Source: CAJWLW01 sp963580095 (lineage in GTDB: Bacteria; Verrucomicrobiota; Lentisphaeria; JABSQK01; CAJWLW01). From it: 8,226 bases of DNA. Numbering within the stretch: the stretch's first letter is position 1; the number at the start of each line of letters is the position of its first letter. The stretch lies in NCBI GenBank assembly GCA_963580095.1, contig CAUZJQ010000187.1:1-8226 (forward strand), given 5' to 3'. The notes beneath the pieces were generated by a model. That model did no database searches. It was given only the letters and a program-made list of their open reading frames with translations, and had not been told where the DNA came from. A program made the translations under genes and the position numbers. Positions 1-6,636 of this stretch are shown here, piece by piece.

Positions 1-996
1 GCAATCATTGCGCTCCGGTTCGGGCAGACGCTCGAAGTCGGGGGATTTGAGCTTGTGTATCCGCTTGGCGGCCTTGCTCAGGAAGATAGTCGACTGGCGC
101 TTGCCATATTTTCCCCTGCCCGGGTGCAGATTCTCGAGCGCGGCATCGTAGCGGGCGCTGTTTTTGTTCATGGCGCCGCGCAGCGCTGACACCGTGTGTT
201 CCATCATCTGCGTACCGCGCCGGTCCCAGCGCTCGAAAGCTTTTTGCGACGCAGGGCGGAGGTGCTCGAGGTAACGCCGGTCACAGGAGGCGGTGAAGGT
301 GGAAAAACCGCCGTGAATGGTGCGTCGCATTGTCGTGTTGTACATACTGCCCCAATGCAGGATCGGCAGGATATAAGCCACCGCGTCGCCGGCCTTGAGG
401 TGAGTCTGTACACCGCTGTGCAGGGGCACACAGGGGTCTTTGATCAGTTGTTCGTTTTCCTCGGCCGTGTTGAAGCGATTGTGACTGCCGGGTACAACCC
501 ACAGCACATCATCGTCGTAGAGCGGCAGGTTCCACTGAACGTAGCGGGGGCCGTTCTCGATGATGTCGTCGACATATCCCTGGAGCGGGGCGCAGTTCGG
601 CGGGTAGAAATCACGGTGCCAGCCCCGGTGGTTTGCGGAGCCGTGATCGCGCACCGGGCTGCACATCAGCATCATCTCGGTGACGGCCGCATCTTCGACT
701 CCCAGCAATTCACTGCTGACGTTTTGTATGTCTCCGTGCAGCCAGAACTCTACGGTGGTGGCGGTTTGCGCGTCAATCTGGTCGCCTATCGAGTCGAGGA
801 GCAGGCGTGGCTGGGAGTTGGTTTCCCACGCCCCGCCGGGTGGATCATCGGGCTTGCGCTGTCTGGCCCAGATAATCTTCTGGCGTTCGACCATGATCTC
901 ATACGCGGCGCGTAACTCATCCAACTGATCCGGCGGTATCGCATTGCGCAGGATGATGTAACCGTCTTCGAGAAACCGGTCTCTGTTTACTTTCAT
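1..996 (-). CDS. Phytanoyl-CoA dioxygenase (PhyH) family Fe(II)/2-oxoglutarate oxygenase, C-terminus cut by window edge
   Basis: The frame is open from an ATG at 996 to the left edge: 332 codons and no stop, so the C-terminus is missing. The opening residues (KVNRDRFLEDGYIILRNAI) are the usual PhyH N-terminus, where an enzyme loop follows 'F..dGy.vl...i'. Motif GWHRDFYPP gives the HxD iron ligands H127 and D129. ILHWGSMYN supplies the likely distal iron ligand H214, and R224 or R225 just after it is the likely 2-oxoglutarate-binding arginine. The family couples 2-oxoglutarate decarboxylation to hydroxylation of a small molecule or acyl substrate in the cytoplasm; the substrate here is unknown. 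At 332 residues or more it is longer than many PhyH proteins, with a basic, charged tail after about residue 245. GGAG at 1005-1008 lies 8 bases before the ATG and supports this start. It is transcribed away from the SDR remnant and in the same direction as the upstream dehydrogenase, but has its own promoter. Confidence 0.85.
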   Translation of the reverse strand, partial: MKVNRDRFLEDGYIILRNAIPPDQLDELRAAYEIMVERQKIIWARQRKPDDPPGGAWETNSQPRLLLDSIGDQIDAQTATTVEFWLHGDIQNVSSELLGVEDAAVTEMMLMCSPVRDHGSANHRGWHRDFYPPNCAPLQGYVDDIIENGPRYVQWNLPLYDDDVLWVVPGSHNRFNTAEENEQLIKDPCVPLHSGVQTHLKAGDAVAYILPILHWGSMYNTTMRRTIHGGFSTFTASCDRRYLEHLRPASQKAFERWDRRGTQMMEHTVSALRGAMNKNSARYDAALENLHPGRGKYGKRQSTIFLSKAAKRIHKLKSPDFERLPEPERNDC

Positions 997-1061
997 CTCA
1001 GAGGCTCCGGCCAAACGTGTGATGTGCTGTCGCTGGTGTTTATGCCGGGCAGTTTGCCCAT
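993..1061 (-). CDS. Possible 22-residue leader ORF overlapping the PhyH start codon
   Basis: A minus-strand ATG at 1061 opens 22 codons (MGKLPGINTSDSTSHVWPEP then LR). Its TGA stop (995-993) overlaps the PhyH ATG in an ATGA arrangement, the classic geometry for translational coupling. It lies wholly inside the predicted leader transcript. Against it, the Shine-Dalgarno upstream of its own ATG is weak (GAGAG only) and the peptide has no recognised family. It could simply be chance in a short leader. Confidence 0.25.
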   Translation of the reverse strand: MGKLPGINTSDSTSHVWPEPLR

Positions 1062-1079
1062 GCTCTCAATCCATCCACT

Positions 1080-1108
1080 GTAATAGTCTGTTCCGATTAA
1101 TTTGTCAA
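1080..1108 (-). promoter_or_regulatory. Sigma70-like promoter for the PhyH dioxygenase gene
   Basis: On the minus strand, a perfect -35 TTGACA (1108-1103) is followed by a 17-base spacer and a -10 TATTAC (1085-1080, four of six consensus bases). The predicted start is near 1073, giving a leader of about 77 bases. The leader contains a perfect 5-bp hairpin, GGGCA/TGCCC with a 3-base loop (1047-1059). The -35 box sits within 15 bases of where recognisable SDR-remnant homology begins. Confidence 0.6.
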
Positions 1109-1119
1109 TACAGTTCCGT

Positions 1120-1437
1120 CTATTCAACAACGCCGGCGTCGATTTTGCCAAGGCATTTGAGCAGACCGAAGCCAACGATTGGGTCCGGGTCGTCGATACG
1201 GATTTGCGCGGGGTCTGCTTGTGTGCCCGTCGCGTGATTCTGGAGATGTTGAAAAGCGGCGGTGGTGTCATCGTCGACATCGCCTTTGTGCACTCCATCG
1301 CCGGCCTGCCCGTCGCCGCGGATGCGGACGAGTGCCTCAACTTCTGGAAGTCCAATATCTCCATGAGGCGTGTCGGTAAACCGGAAGAAATCGCCAATCC
1401 GGCTGTATTCCTGGCCAGCGACAAGGCCAGTTACGTT
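1120..1437 (+). pseudogene. Short-chain dehydrogenase/reductase (SDR) remnant
   Basis: The plus-strand frame reads LFNNAGVDFAKAFEQ, then NDWVRVVDTDLRGVCLCARR and GGGVIVDIAFVHSIAGLP: the NNAG motif and central strands of a classical SDR (residues about 85-150 of a normal 250). It then jumps directly, around 1311-1330, to WKSNISMRRVGKPEEIANP and AVFLASDKASYV, the C-terminal SDR signature. The N-terminal TGxxxGIG nucleotide-binding motif is absent. The segment with the catalytic YxxxK (roughly 50-60 residues) is deleted, and the position of the catalytic serine ('IAS' in relatives) is Phe (codon 1285-1287). Homology stops at SYV, where the usual TG...VDGG tail is replaced by the antisense 3' end of the neighbouring dehydrogenase. 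There is no ATG or convincing ribosome site. It cannot be an active SDR and is best read as a decaying gene left after rearrangement. Confidence 0.8.
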
Positions 1438-2396
1438 TGCCACGTTCGCAGGATTTCCGCCAGACGGTCCACCACGAACTTGTGCGACACTGTCTGCGAC
1501 TCGACCGTGACGCCGCCGAGGTGCGGGACGATTACCACGTTGTCGTGTTCCCGCGACAGGGCGATCAACGGATGATCAACCAGATCATTGAGCCATTCGC
1601 CGTCGATCACATCGGCCCCGAATCCGCCCACTTTGCCGCTGTGAATGGCATCGGACAGGGCCGTTTCGTCGATGATCCGGCCGCGGCTGGTGTTGACCAG
1701 GATGACCCCGTCTTTCATTGCCTGCAATCGTTCCGCATTGATGAACTGTTCGGTCTCCGGTCCAAGGTGGATATGCATACTGATCACGTCGGCGCGCGCC
1801 GCGAAGGCGTCAAAGTCCAGGTACTCCAGATCCGCAAGCGGTCGCAGCGGATGCGGATCGCAGCCAATCACGTTCATGCGCAGGCCGCGACCGTATTCTA
1901 CCATCATACGCCCTAGGCGCCCGACACCGAGCACGCCCAGCGTCTTGCCGGAGAGCTGCATGCCGCGATAGACATCGCGGGCCCAGTGCCCACTGCACGC
2001 AGCCTGATTTGCCGCTGGAATCTTGCGCGCCGACGCCAGCATCAAGGCGCACGCCAGCTCGGCGGTGGCGGTGATGTTGTCCAGTAAATCGTATTCCGTC
2101 TTGATGCACCGCATCTCGATGCCGAATTCGTCCAGGGCCTCCAGATCGAGATGGTCGAGACCGGTCGACGGGGTGTACACCAGACGCAGACGGCCTTGGG
2201 CGCCGCGTTCGACAACCTGGCGATCCATCGGCATGTGCAGCGTTGCCAGATAGACGTCGTATTCGCCGATGTGATTGAGCAGGAACTCACGGTCCGGCGG
2301 TTGAATGTCGAGGTGCGCCAGCCCTGTTAGGGGATCGTAGACTTCCGCAGCAATGCCCGAGTCCCACATCGACAATACACGATAGATGTTTTCCAT
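1431..2396 (-). CDS. NAD-dependent D-isomer-specific 2-hydroxyacid dehydrogenase
   Basis: This is a full-length 321-residue protein of the D-2-hydroxyacid dehydrogenase family (D-lactate, glycerate and phosphoglycerate dehydrogenase relatives), which interconverts a 2-keto acid and a D-2-hydroxy acid with NAD(P)H. Numbered from ATG 2396, the Rossmann motif GVGRLG is at about 157-162. The acidic residue after beta-2 is D180 (GCDPH), which favours NAD over NADP. The catalytic triad is R238 (NTSRGRIID), E267 (VIDGEW) and H292 (VPHLGG). The substrate loop reads TPSTGLDHLD. An in-frame TTG at 2414 would add six residues, but it has no ribosome site, whereas AGG lies six bases before ATG 2396, so the ATG is preferred. 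Its stop codon (1433-1431) abuts the SDR remnant on the opposite strand. The exact substrate is not predictable; the catalytic set is complete, so it should be active. Confidence 0.9.
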   Translation of the reverse strand: MENIYRVLSMWDSGIAAEVYDPLTGLAHLDIQPPDREFLLNHIGEYDVYLATLHMPMDRQVVERGAQGRLRLVYTPSTGLDHLDLEALDEFGIEMRCIKTEYDLLDNITATAELACALMLASARKIPAANQAACSGHWARDVYRGMQLSGKTLGVLGVGRLGRMMVEYGRGLRMNVIGCDPHPLRPLADLEYLDFDAFAARADVISMHIHLGPETEQFINAERLQAMKDGVILVNTSRGRIIDETALSDAIHSGKVGGFGADVIDGEWLNDLVDHPLIALSREHDNVVIVPHLGGVTVESQTVSHKFVVDRLAEILRTWQT

Positions 2397-2873
2397 CTTC
2401 AGCCTGCTGGTCAAGGTTAAATAAGTTTGCGGTCTGGTGGAATGAATATACCACTGTATTCCATCGGGTGGAACCGCAGCTATAGGCGAGGGGATGAGCC
2501 TGAGGGGATTGGGTCAAATTTTCTTTTTTATTCTTGTCGTTTGACGGGCAACCGGTCGTTCAGGCTCGCTGAATTAAAAAATATGAAAAGCAGGCCCGTT
2601 ACTTCTCAGTCCGTTATGTTGACGAAACCGAAGCGCCAGCTTTACTGGTCAACCCCACCAGCTCCGACGACTGATTGAACGCACCGCTGCAGGTGACAAA
2701 CGAGACGGTAGGTTTTCTTTAACTACAACCAGGGCCGTGGCAACGAAGTTGTCAGCGGTGTGTTTGGTGTTTCCCACCGCCGCTGTACCCGCCCTTCCTT
2801 CGGACAGTGCCACGATGATTCTACGCTGGTCATTACAGCCCCTTCAATTCCAGTCCCTGATTTGATCCTTTCC
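2397..2873. other. Gene-free gap between the dehydrogenase and DUF2079 genes
   Basis: No convincing gene is seen. The left part should hold the promoter of the leftward dehydrogenase: TATATT on the minus strand at 2450-2445 is a fair -10, but no good -35 sits 16-18 bases upstream. The middle holds repeat copy A. From 2638 to 2873, just beyond the stop of the leftward DUF2079 gene, there is no hairpin followed by a T-run, so no intrinsic terminator is evident. A plus-strand stop-free stretch from 2623 to 2862 lacks a start for most of its length and matches nothing I recognise. Confidence 0.6.
2504..2637 (+). repeat. Diverged intergenic direct repeat, copy A
   Basis: Aligned by eye to 5027-5162. 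Bases 2504-2589 match copy B without a gap at 67 of 86 positions, including GGGGATTGGG at the start, TTCAGxCTCGCTG in the middle and AAAATATGAAAA at the end. After a 2-base length difference near 2590-2610, bases 2611-2637 match at 23 of 27 (CCGTTAT, TGACG, AACCG, GCGCC). The hairpin of copy B is partly kept here: five pairs around 2534-2538 and 2547-2551, one of them a G-U pair. No shared reading frame survives the 2-base indel, so a protein-coding origin is unlikely. Confidence 0.75.
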
Positions 2874-4802
2874 TCAAAACAAATCGCCGGGCGGCGGCGG
2901 CAGGGGGTTGATGCGTTTCAGCACGTGGACGCCGTGCTGCTGGTAGATGACTTCGTATGCGCCCGAGGCCATTATTTTCTCTACCTGGGCACGGGCGACA
3001 GATGGATTAGAATTCCAAAACCGCTCCTGATAGACATGGTAGTCGGTCTCAAAATAGGGATCGAACTGGAAGCGCCGCGACAACCTGCGATCCAGGAATT
3101 GGCAAATGCTGCGACCGTCGCCTGTAACTGTGGCATCCGCCGGGATCAACTGTACAATGTCGCGGCGGGCCAGGTAGTTTTGCATCAACTGATTGTTTGA
3201 CGGCACGATGCCGACGTTCTGTTTGGCCCACGGAAACAACGATAGAAACAAACTTGCATAAACCGCCGCAATTAATGCGCCGGTGATTGCCGCACCGGGC
3301 TTGATTCTGCGAATCCAGGCGCAGCTGCGGTCGTACCGGGCCTGTAACCGTTGCCAGGGCAGCACCAACGGTTCATCTCTGCGGCTGATGCCGCGAATCA
3401 GAGCCAGAAATAGAATGCCCATCGTGCACACATGGTAATGAAAGGCGATGGACTTGAACGGCTGCCCTTGGTGCAACCAACTCATTCCCAGGACCGGCAG
3501 CACTGCGATCGCCACCCGTGGTGCCAGCAGACACATGCAGCCCATCGGCAAGAGCAGTTCCAGCACCAAAGAAAAATTAGCAGGCGCGCAGAGCAACGAA
3601 AAAAAAGATCCCGGCCTGGTAAGCGGTGCCAGCACAACATCGCCCAGCGAGTTGCCCAAAGTGCTGTAACCCCGTGCCATGTGGTCGTATGCCGACTGGC
3701 TGTGCCATGGCATGAAGACGAAGGAAATCAAGACAAAATACAGTATGCCGCCAGCTGCCATGATGGCTCCGGTTCGCCAGCGTCGGTGCAAGGCCAGCAT
3801 GATCCCGAGGCCGACGATGTAGATCGCCAGATATTCCTTCATGCTCAAGCCAAGCACCAGCAGGATGGTCGCGGGGACATGGCGGCGTTCGAGCAGACAG
3901 TAACCGCCAGCCACAAAAAACGGTAGAGCCAAAGTATTCGGGTTGAAGCCGTACGAGAAGTTGTAGGCAACCTGCGACGTCGATGGATACAGCAGGTAAC
4001 AGATTGCCAGGGCCAATGAGCTCAGCGCTGACAACCCGTGGCGCCGAGCCAGAAACATCAGCAATAACGAGGTGCCGCCCAGCACGATGGTTTGCGTGAG
4101 GATCAGGAATTTAATCGTTGGCAAGCAGGCGAACAACGGTACCAGCAGGATCAGGCCGGGGCTGAAATGCCCCCAAAACGGCGGCAACTCCGAATACACC
4201 TGCAGGTAGGCGCCATACCGTACAGAGTTCAATAGTCGTTTGTAATAGATGCCGATATCCGAGTAGCCAAGCAACAAACGTTCGTGCATGGCTTCAAGGA
4301 AAAAGCTCATCCAGTATACGAAATAAAGGCAGGCAAGCAACGCCAGGATCCACGCCACCACCGTCGGCAGGCGGAGGTTGGTCTCGCGCGGGCAGGCCTG
4401 CATGACGCGAGTCGCACACAACCCCATCAATAGCATGCTGGCGTACAGCGACAGCATGCCACTGGATAAACCCAGCAGCAAAAGGGCGCCGTTACCGCAC
4501 AAGATTGCCAGCGGCCACACCGCTCGAGCCAGGCCGCCGAAAGACAAACCACCGCGACTGAGCGCCCAACCCCAAAGTCCGGCGTGAAGGCCCAACATCA
4601 AGTACAGTGGGTACGTTCGCTGGTTGTCGGTGGCGCGCGCCAGGTGATGGAGCACCTCGAAGGTGAATCCTTCGTTTTCCATGACGGCCGCGATCAACCC
4701 GACCACTGCCAGCGCGACAAAAATAGCGTGCCGCAGTTCAATGGAGTTGCGCACCGGTGGTGCACCGTTGTTTGGTTTATTCGGGTTCTTTGACATTTGC
4801 AT
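2874..4802 (-). CDS. DUF2079 family multi-pass membrane protein (GT-C-like fold, putative glycosyltransferase)
   Basis: A 642-residue protein dominated by hydrophobic helices, roughly a dozen membrane spans between residues 26 and 525, then a soluble C-terminal domain. The DUF2079 signature is clear: YSDIGIYYKRL (180-190, with an acidic D182 like the family's 'D.G.y'), GHFSPGLILLVPLFACLP (211-228), the YPSTSQ...N.SYGFNP segment (272-288), LERR, and the MKEY motif with K322-E323. The C-terminal piece LIPADATVTGDGRSICQFLDRR (552-573) matches the family's usual 'IP.dA.V......L..R' region. DUF2079 proteins are thought to resemble GT-C glycosyltransferases that use lipid-linked sugars at the membrane, but their activity is largely unproven. 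The start is ATG 4802 or ATG 4796; neither has a strong ribosome site. The gene stands alone, transcribed away from the aminotransferase, with a repeat copy on each side. It ends in a proline-rich tail (NPLPPPPGDLF). Confidence 0.85.
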   Translation of the reverse strand: MQMSKNPNKPNNGAPPVRNSIELRHAIFVALAVVGLIAAVMENEGFTFEVLHHLARATDNQRTYPLYLMLGLHAGLWGWALSRGGLSFGGLARAVWPLAILCGNGALLLLGLSSGMLSLYASMLLMGLCATRVMQACPRETNLRLPTVVAWILALLACLYFVYWMSFFLEAMHERLLLGYSDIGIYYKRLLNSVRYGAYLQVYSELPPFWGHFSPGLILLVPLFACLPTIKFLILTQTIVLGGTSLLLMFLARRHGLSALSSLALAICYLLYPSTSQVAYNFSYGFNPNTLALPFFVAGGYCLLERRHVPATILLVLGLSMKEYLAIYIVGLGIMLALHRRWRTGAIMAAGGILYFVLISFVFMPWHSQSAYDHMARGYSTLGNSLGDVVLAPLTRPGSFFSLLCAPANFSLVLELLLPMGCMCLLAPRVAIAVLPVLGMSWLHQGQPFKSIAFHYHVCTMGILFLALIRGISRRDEPLVLPWQRLQARYDRSCAWIRRIKPGAAITGALIAAVYASLFLSLFPWAKQNVGIVPSNNQLMQNYLARRDIVQLIPADATVTGDGRSICQFLDRRLSRRFQFDPYFETDYHVYQERFWNSNPSVARAQVEKIMASGAYEVIYQQHGVHVLKRINPLPPPPGDLF

Positions 4803-4994
4803 CTAACCGTTTGGGCTGCTCGCTTCTGCCACGCACCAGGCAGGCGGTCTTACAAGTTCGTCTATTCCTTGCCGGATGGGAACGCCCACTCGGTACTTTA
4901 CAGCGCCGAATCGGCACAGAAATCCGCTGCGCCACAAATTTTGAAATTGACCGTCAGGCCTCTCCGGCCTTTAAGTCAGCGCATTCGCAGCTAA
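4797..4994 (+). pseudogene. Possible C-terminal gene remnant of unknown family
   Basis: A plus-strand frame open from a stop at 4791-4793 to TAA at 4992-4994 reads, in its right two thirds, KFVYSLPDGNAHSVLYSAES and then APQILKLTVRPLRPLSQ, which looks like the amphipathic tail of a real protein rather than random translation. It has only a TTG for a start, no ribosome site, and its 5' end overlaps the start of the DUF2079 gene on the other strand. I do not recognise the family. It could be the stump of a lost gene or chance. Confidence 0.2.
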
Positions 4995-5026
4995 GATAAG
5001 CCCTCATATAATTGCCATTGACCGCA

Positions 5027-5162
5027 GGGGATTGGGGCAAACCTGCTTTTTGACTTTTGCCGTTCGATGGGCAAAAGGTAATTCAGACTCGCTGGAGCAC
5101 AAAATATGAAAATCCGGGCTCTAATCCTCCTCGGCCCGTTATCCTGACGGAACCGAGGCGCC
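5027..5162 (+). repeat. Diverged intergenic direct repeat, copy B, with internal hairpin
   Basis: Second copy of the element at 2504-2637, in the same orientation. It contains a perfect 8-bp hairpin, CTTTTGCC (5054-5061) and GGCAAAAG (5070-5077), with an 8-base loop. The short sequence CGCAGCTA also occurs upstream of both copies (2475 and 4986) at different distances, so the homology may extend further left with an indel. It lies about 75 bases before the aminotransferase start, so it may act in the leader or promoter of that operon. Function unknown. Confidence 0.75.
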
Positions 5163-5179
5163 TTTTTCAGCGGTTTTTT
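5149..5179 (+). terminator. Weak terminator-like hairpin with T-run upstream of the aminotransferase
   Basis: AACCG (5151-5155) can pair with CGGTT (5171-5175), with two further G-U pairs possible, and six T residues run from 5174 to 5179. The loop of 15 bases is large and the stem short, so termination would be inefficient. Placed at the right end of repeat copy B and before the operon, it could insulate the operon or attenuate it. Copy A lacks the T-run. Confidence 0.25.
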
Positions 5180-5235
5180 CCCCATCTAAAATCGTGCAGA
5201 ACCTCAGTTAAATTCCTGTTCAACAGGATTCATAA

Positions 5236-6636
5236 ATGGCAAAAAAGCGTTTGGACAATGAACGCCGCAATACCGGGGCCACGAATCAGTTGGCTCTGCT
5301 CGGCGGCAAACCGGTAGGCACGGTCCACCAGCCGGTGTATCCGTACTTCACCAAACGCGCCTGCCAGCGTGTGATGAAGATCATGGAGGAAGGCCGCGTC
5401 CTGGGCTTCTCCCGCGACGTACCGGAGGTGCGTGAGGCGGAGGCGGCCCTGTCGCGGCACCACGGTGGCCGCCACGTGCTGACCACAAGCTCCGGCCACA
5501 GTTCCCTGCAGATGGCGCTGGCCGGACTCGAAATTGCCGATGGCGACGAGGTCATCACCACGCCCTACTCCTGGGGGGCGTCGGCCGCCTGTATCCTGCA
5601 TCAGAATGCCATACCCGTCTTCGCCGATGTCAACAGAAACACCGGCCTGATCGATCCGAAACAGGTCGAGGCCAAGATCACCTCGCGGACCCGCGCCATC
5701 TTGCCAGTGCACATGTACGGGCATCCTGTGGATATGACTGCCATCATGCGTATCGCCACGCGGCATAGCTTGGCGGTTGTCGAGGACTGCAGCCAGGCAC
5801 ACGGCACGACATGGAAAGGCGTCGGGGTCGGAAATTTCGGACACGCCAACGGGTTCTCGTGTATGGGCGGCAAACAATTAGGAGCGACAGAAGCCGGCTA
5901 CATGGTGACGCCCGACCAGGACGTCTACTGGCGCGCCTGCCTGCAGTGCCAACACAATGCGCGCTCGACCGAACCGGATTTCTCCGATGCGTTACGGCCG
6001 TATATCGATTCGCTGATTTACACCCATCGCATTACAGCTGTGGATGCGGCGCTGCTGACCGAGCAACTGAAGAAACTGCCGCGCGAGATCGATGCGCGCC
6101 GCCAGAACATTGCCACCCTCCGGTTGCTGCTTGCCGACTCAAAATACCTTGCCTGGCCGAAACACAGCAAGCACGGCAATCCCTCGTATTATATGTGGTC
6201 GGTGCTGTTTCGTGCGAAGCAGGCGGGCGTCCATCGCGACACCTTTCTCAAGGCGCTGCAGGCGGAAGGGTTGGCCGCGACCAGTTATTTGCCGGCGCCG
6301 ATCCCGAGCTGGCCGCGTCTTCATTGGCAGACCTATAAGGGCCCGCGCACGGTGTGGCACGAGAACCTGCGTCGCGCCAAGGTCGACTACCGCAAAGATG
6401 CAGTTCCCAATACTGAATACGCAATCAATCACGGCATTCAGTTGATCTTTCGCTTCTACAAACCGGCAGCGAAGGTCATGCAGCGGATCGCGGATATCAT
6501 CTACAAGGTCGAGTCGAACATTGATTCACTGCGGCATTATGAGCAGGATCCGCAGCCGTACGCCAACGTTAAACTTCATACCGGCACCGCGTATGCGCCT
6601 CCTTCGCTATCGGGTGTCAAAGGGAGGCTGAAATGA
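5236..6636 (+). CDS. DegT/DnrJ/EryC1/StrS family PLP-dependent aminotransferase
   Basis: A 466-residue fold-type-I PLP enzyme of the sugar/cyclitol aminotransferase family. The start LALLGGKPVG (19-28) is typical of the StrS branch. TTSSGHSSLQMAL (83-95) is the phosphate-binding turn, and TPYSW (109-113) and PVFADVN.NTGLIDP are family signatures. VVEDCSQAHG (181-190) supplies D184, which contacts the PLP ring nitrogen, and FSCMGGKQLGATEAGYM (207-223) supplies the PLP lysine K213. Such enzymes usually transfer an amino group from Glu or Gln to a keto-sugar or keto-cyclitol in the cytoplasm; the acceptor here is unknown. The C-terminus continues about 40 residues beyond the usual end (after about residue 425). 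AGGA 7 bases upstream supports ATG 5236. Its stop overlaps the next gene by four bases (ATGA), so the two are translationally coupled. Confidence 0.9.
   Translation: MAKKRLDNERRNTGATNQLALLGGKPVGTVHQPVYPYFTKRACQRVMKIMEEGRVLGFSRDVPEVREAEAALSRHHGGRHVLTTSSGHSSLQMALAGLEIADGDEVITTPYSWGASAACILHQNAIPVFADVNRNTGLIDPKQVEAKITSRTRAILPVHMYGHPVDMTAIMRIATRHSLAVVEDCSQAHGTTWKGVGVGNFGHANGFSCMGGKQLGATEAGYMVTPDQDVYWRACLQCQHNARSTEPDFSDALRPYIDSLIYTHRITAVDAALLTEQLKKLPREIDARRQNIATLRLLLADSKYLAWPKHSKHGNPSYYMWSVLFRAKQAGVHRDTFLKALQAEGLAATSYLPAPIPSWPRLHWQTYKGPRTVWHENLRRAKVDYRKDAVPNTEYAINHGIQLIFRFYKPAAKVMQRIADIIYKVESNIDSLRHYEQDPQPYANVKLHTGTAYAPPSLSGVKGRLK

Larger units (their letters stand above)
4803..5235. other. Divergent intergenic region between the DUF2079 gene and the aminotransferase operon
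   Basis: This gap of 433 bases must hold promoters for both directions; no strong sigma70 pair stands out for either. The left half (about 4797-4994) carries a plus-strand ORF with protein-like composition but no recognised family. The right half is repeat copy B, followed by a weak hairpin and T-run and then the ribosome site AGGA (5225-5228), 7 bases before the aminotransferase ATG. Confidence 0.6.

Noticed and set aside
196..915. Long plus-strand ORF of 239 codons
   Set aside because: It is antisense to the PhyH gene, whose opposite frame carries the HxD and distal His motifs. The plus-strand translation has no recognisable domain.
1437..1916. Plus-strand ORF opposite the 2-hydroxyacid dehydrogenase
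   Set aside because: Shadow of a gene with a complete Rossmann motif and catalytic triad on the minus strand.
2397..2414. TTG start that would lengthen the dehydrogenase by six residues
   Set aside because: No ribosome site precedes it, while ATG 2396 has one at proper spacing and fits the family N-terminus.
2623..2862. Plus-strand stop-free stretch downstream of repeat A
   Set aside because: No start codon until close to its end, no ribosome site and no recognised motif. An open stretch of this length is expected by chance in this base composition.
4751..4763. GCACC/GGTGC inverted repeat
   Set aside because: It lies inside the N-terminal coding part of the DUF2079 gene and is explained by codon sequence. 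It is short and has no T-run.
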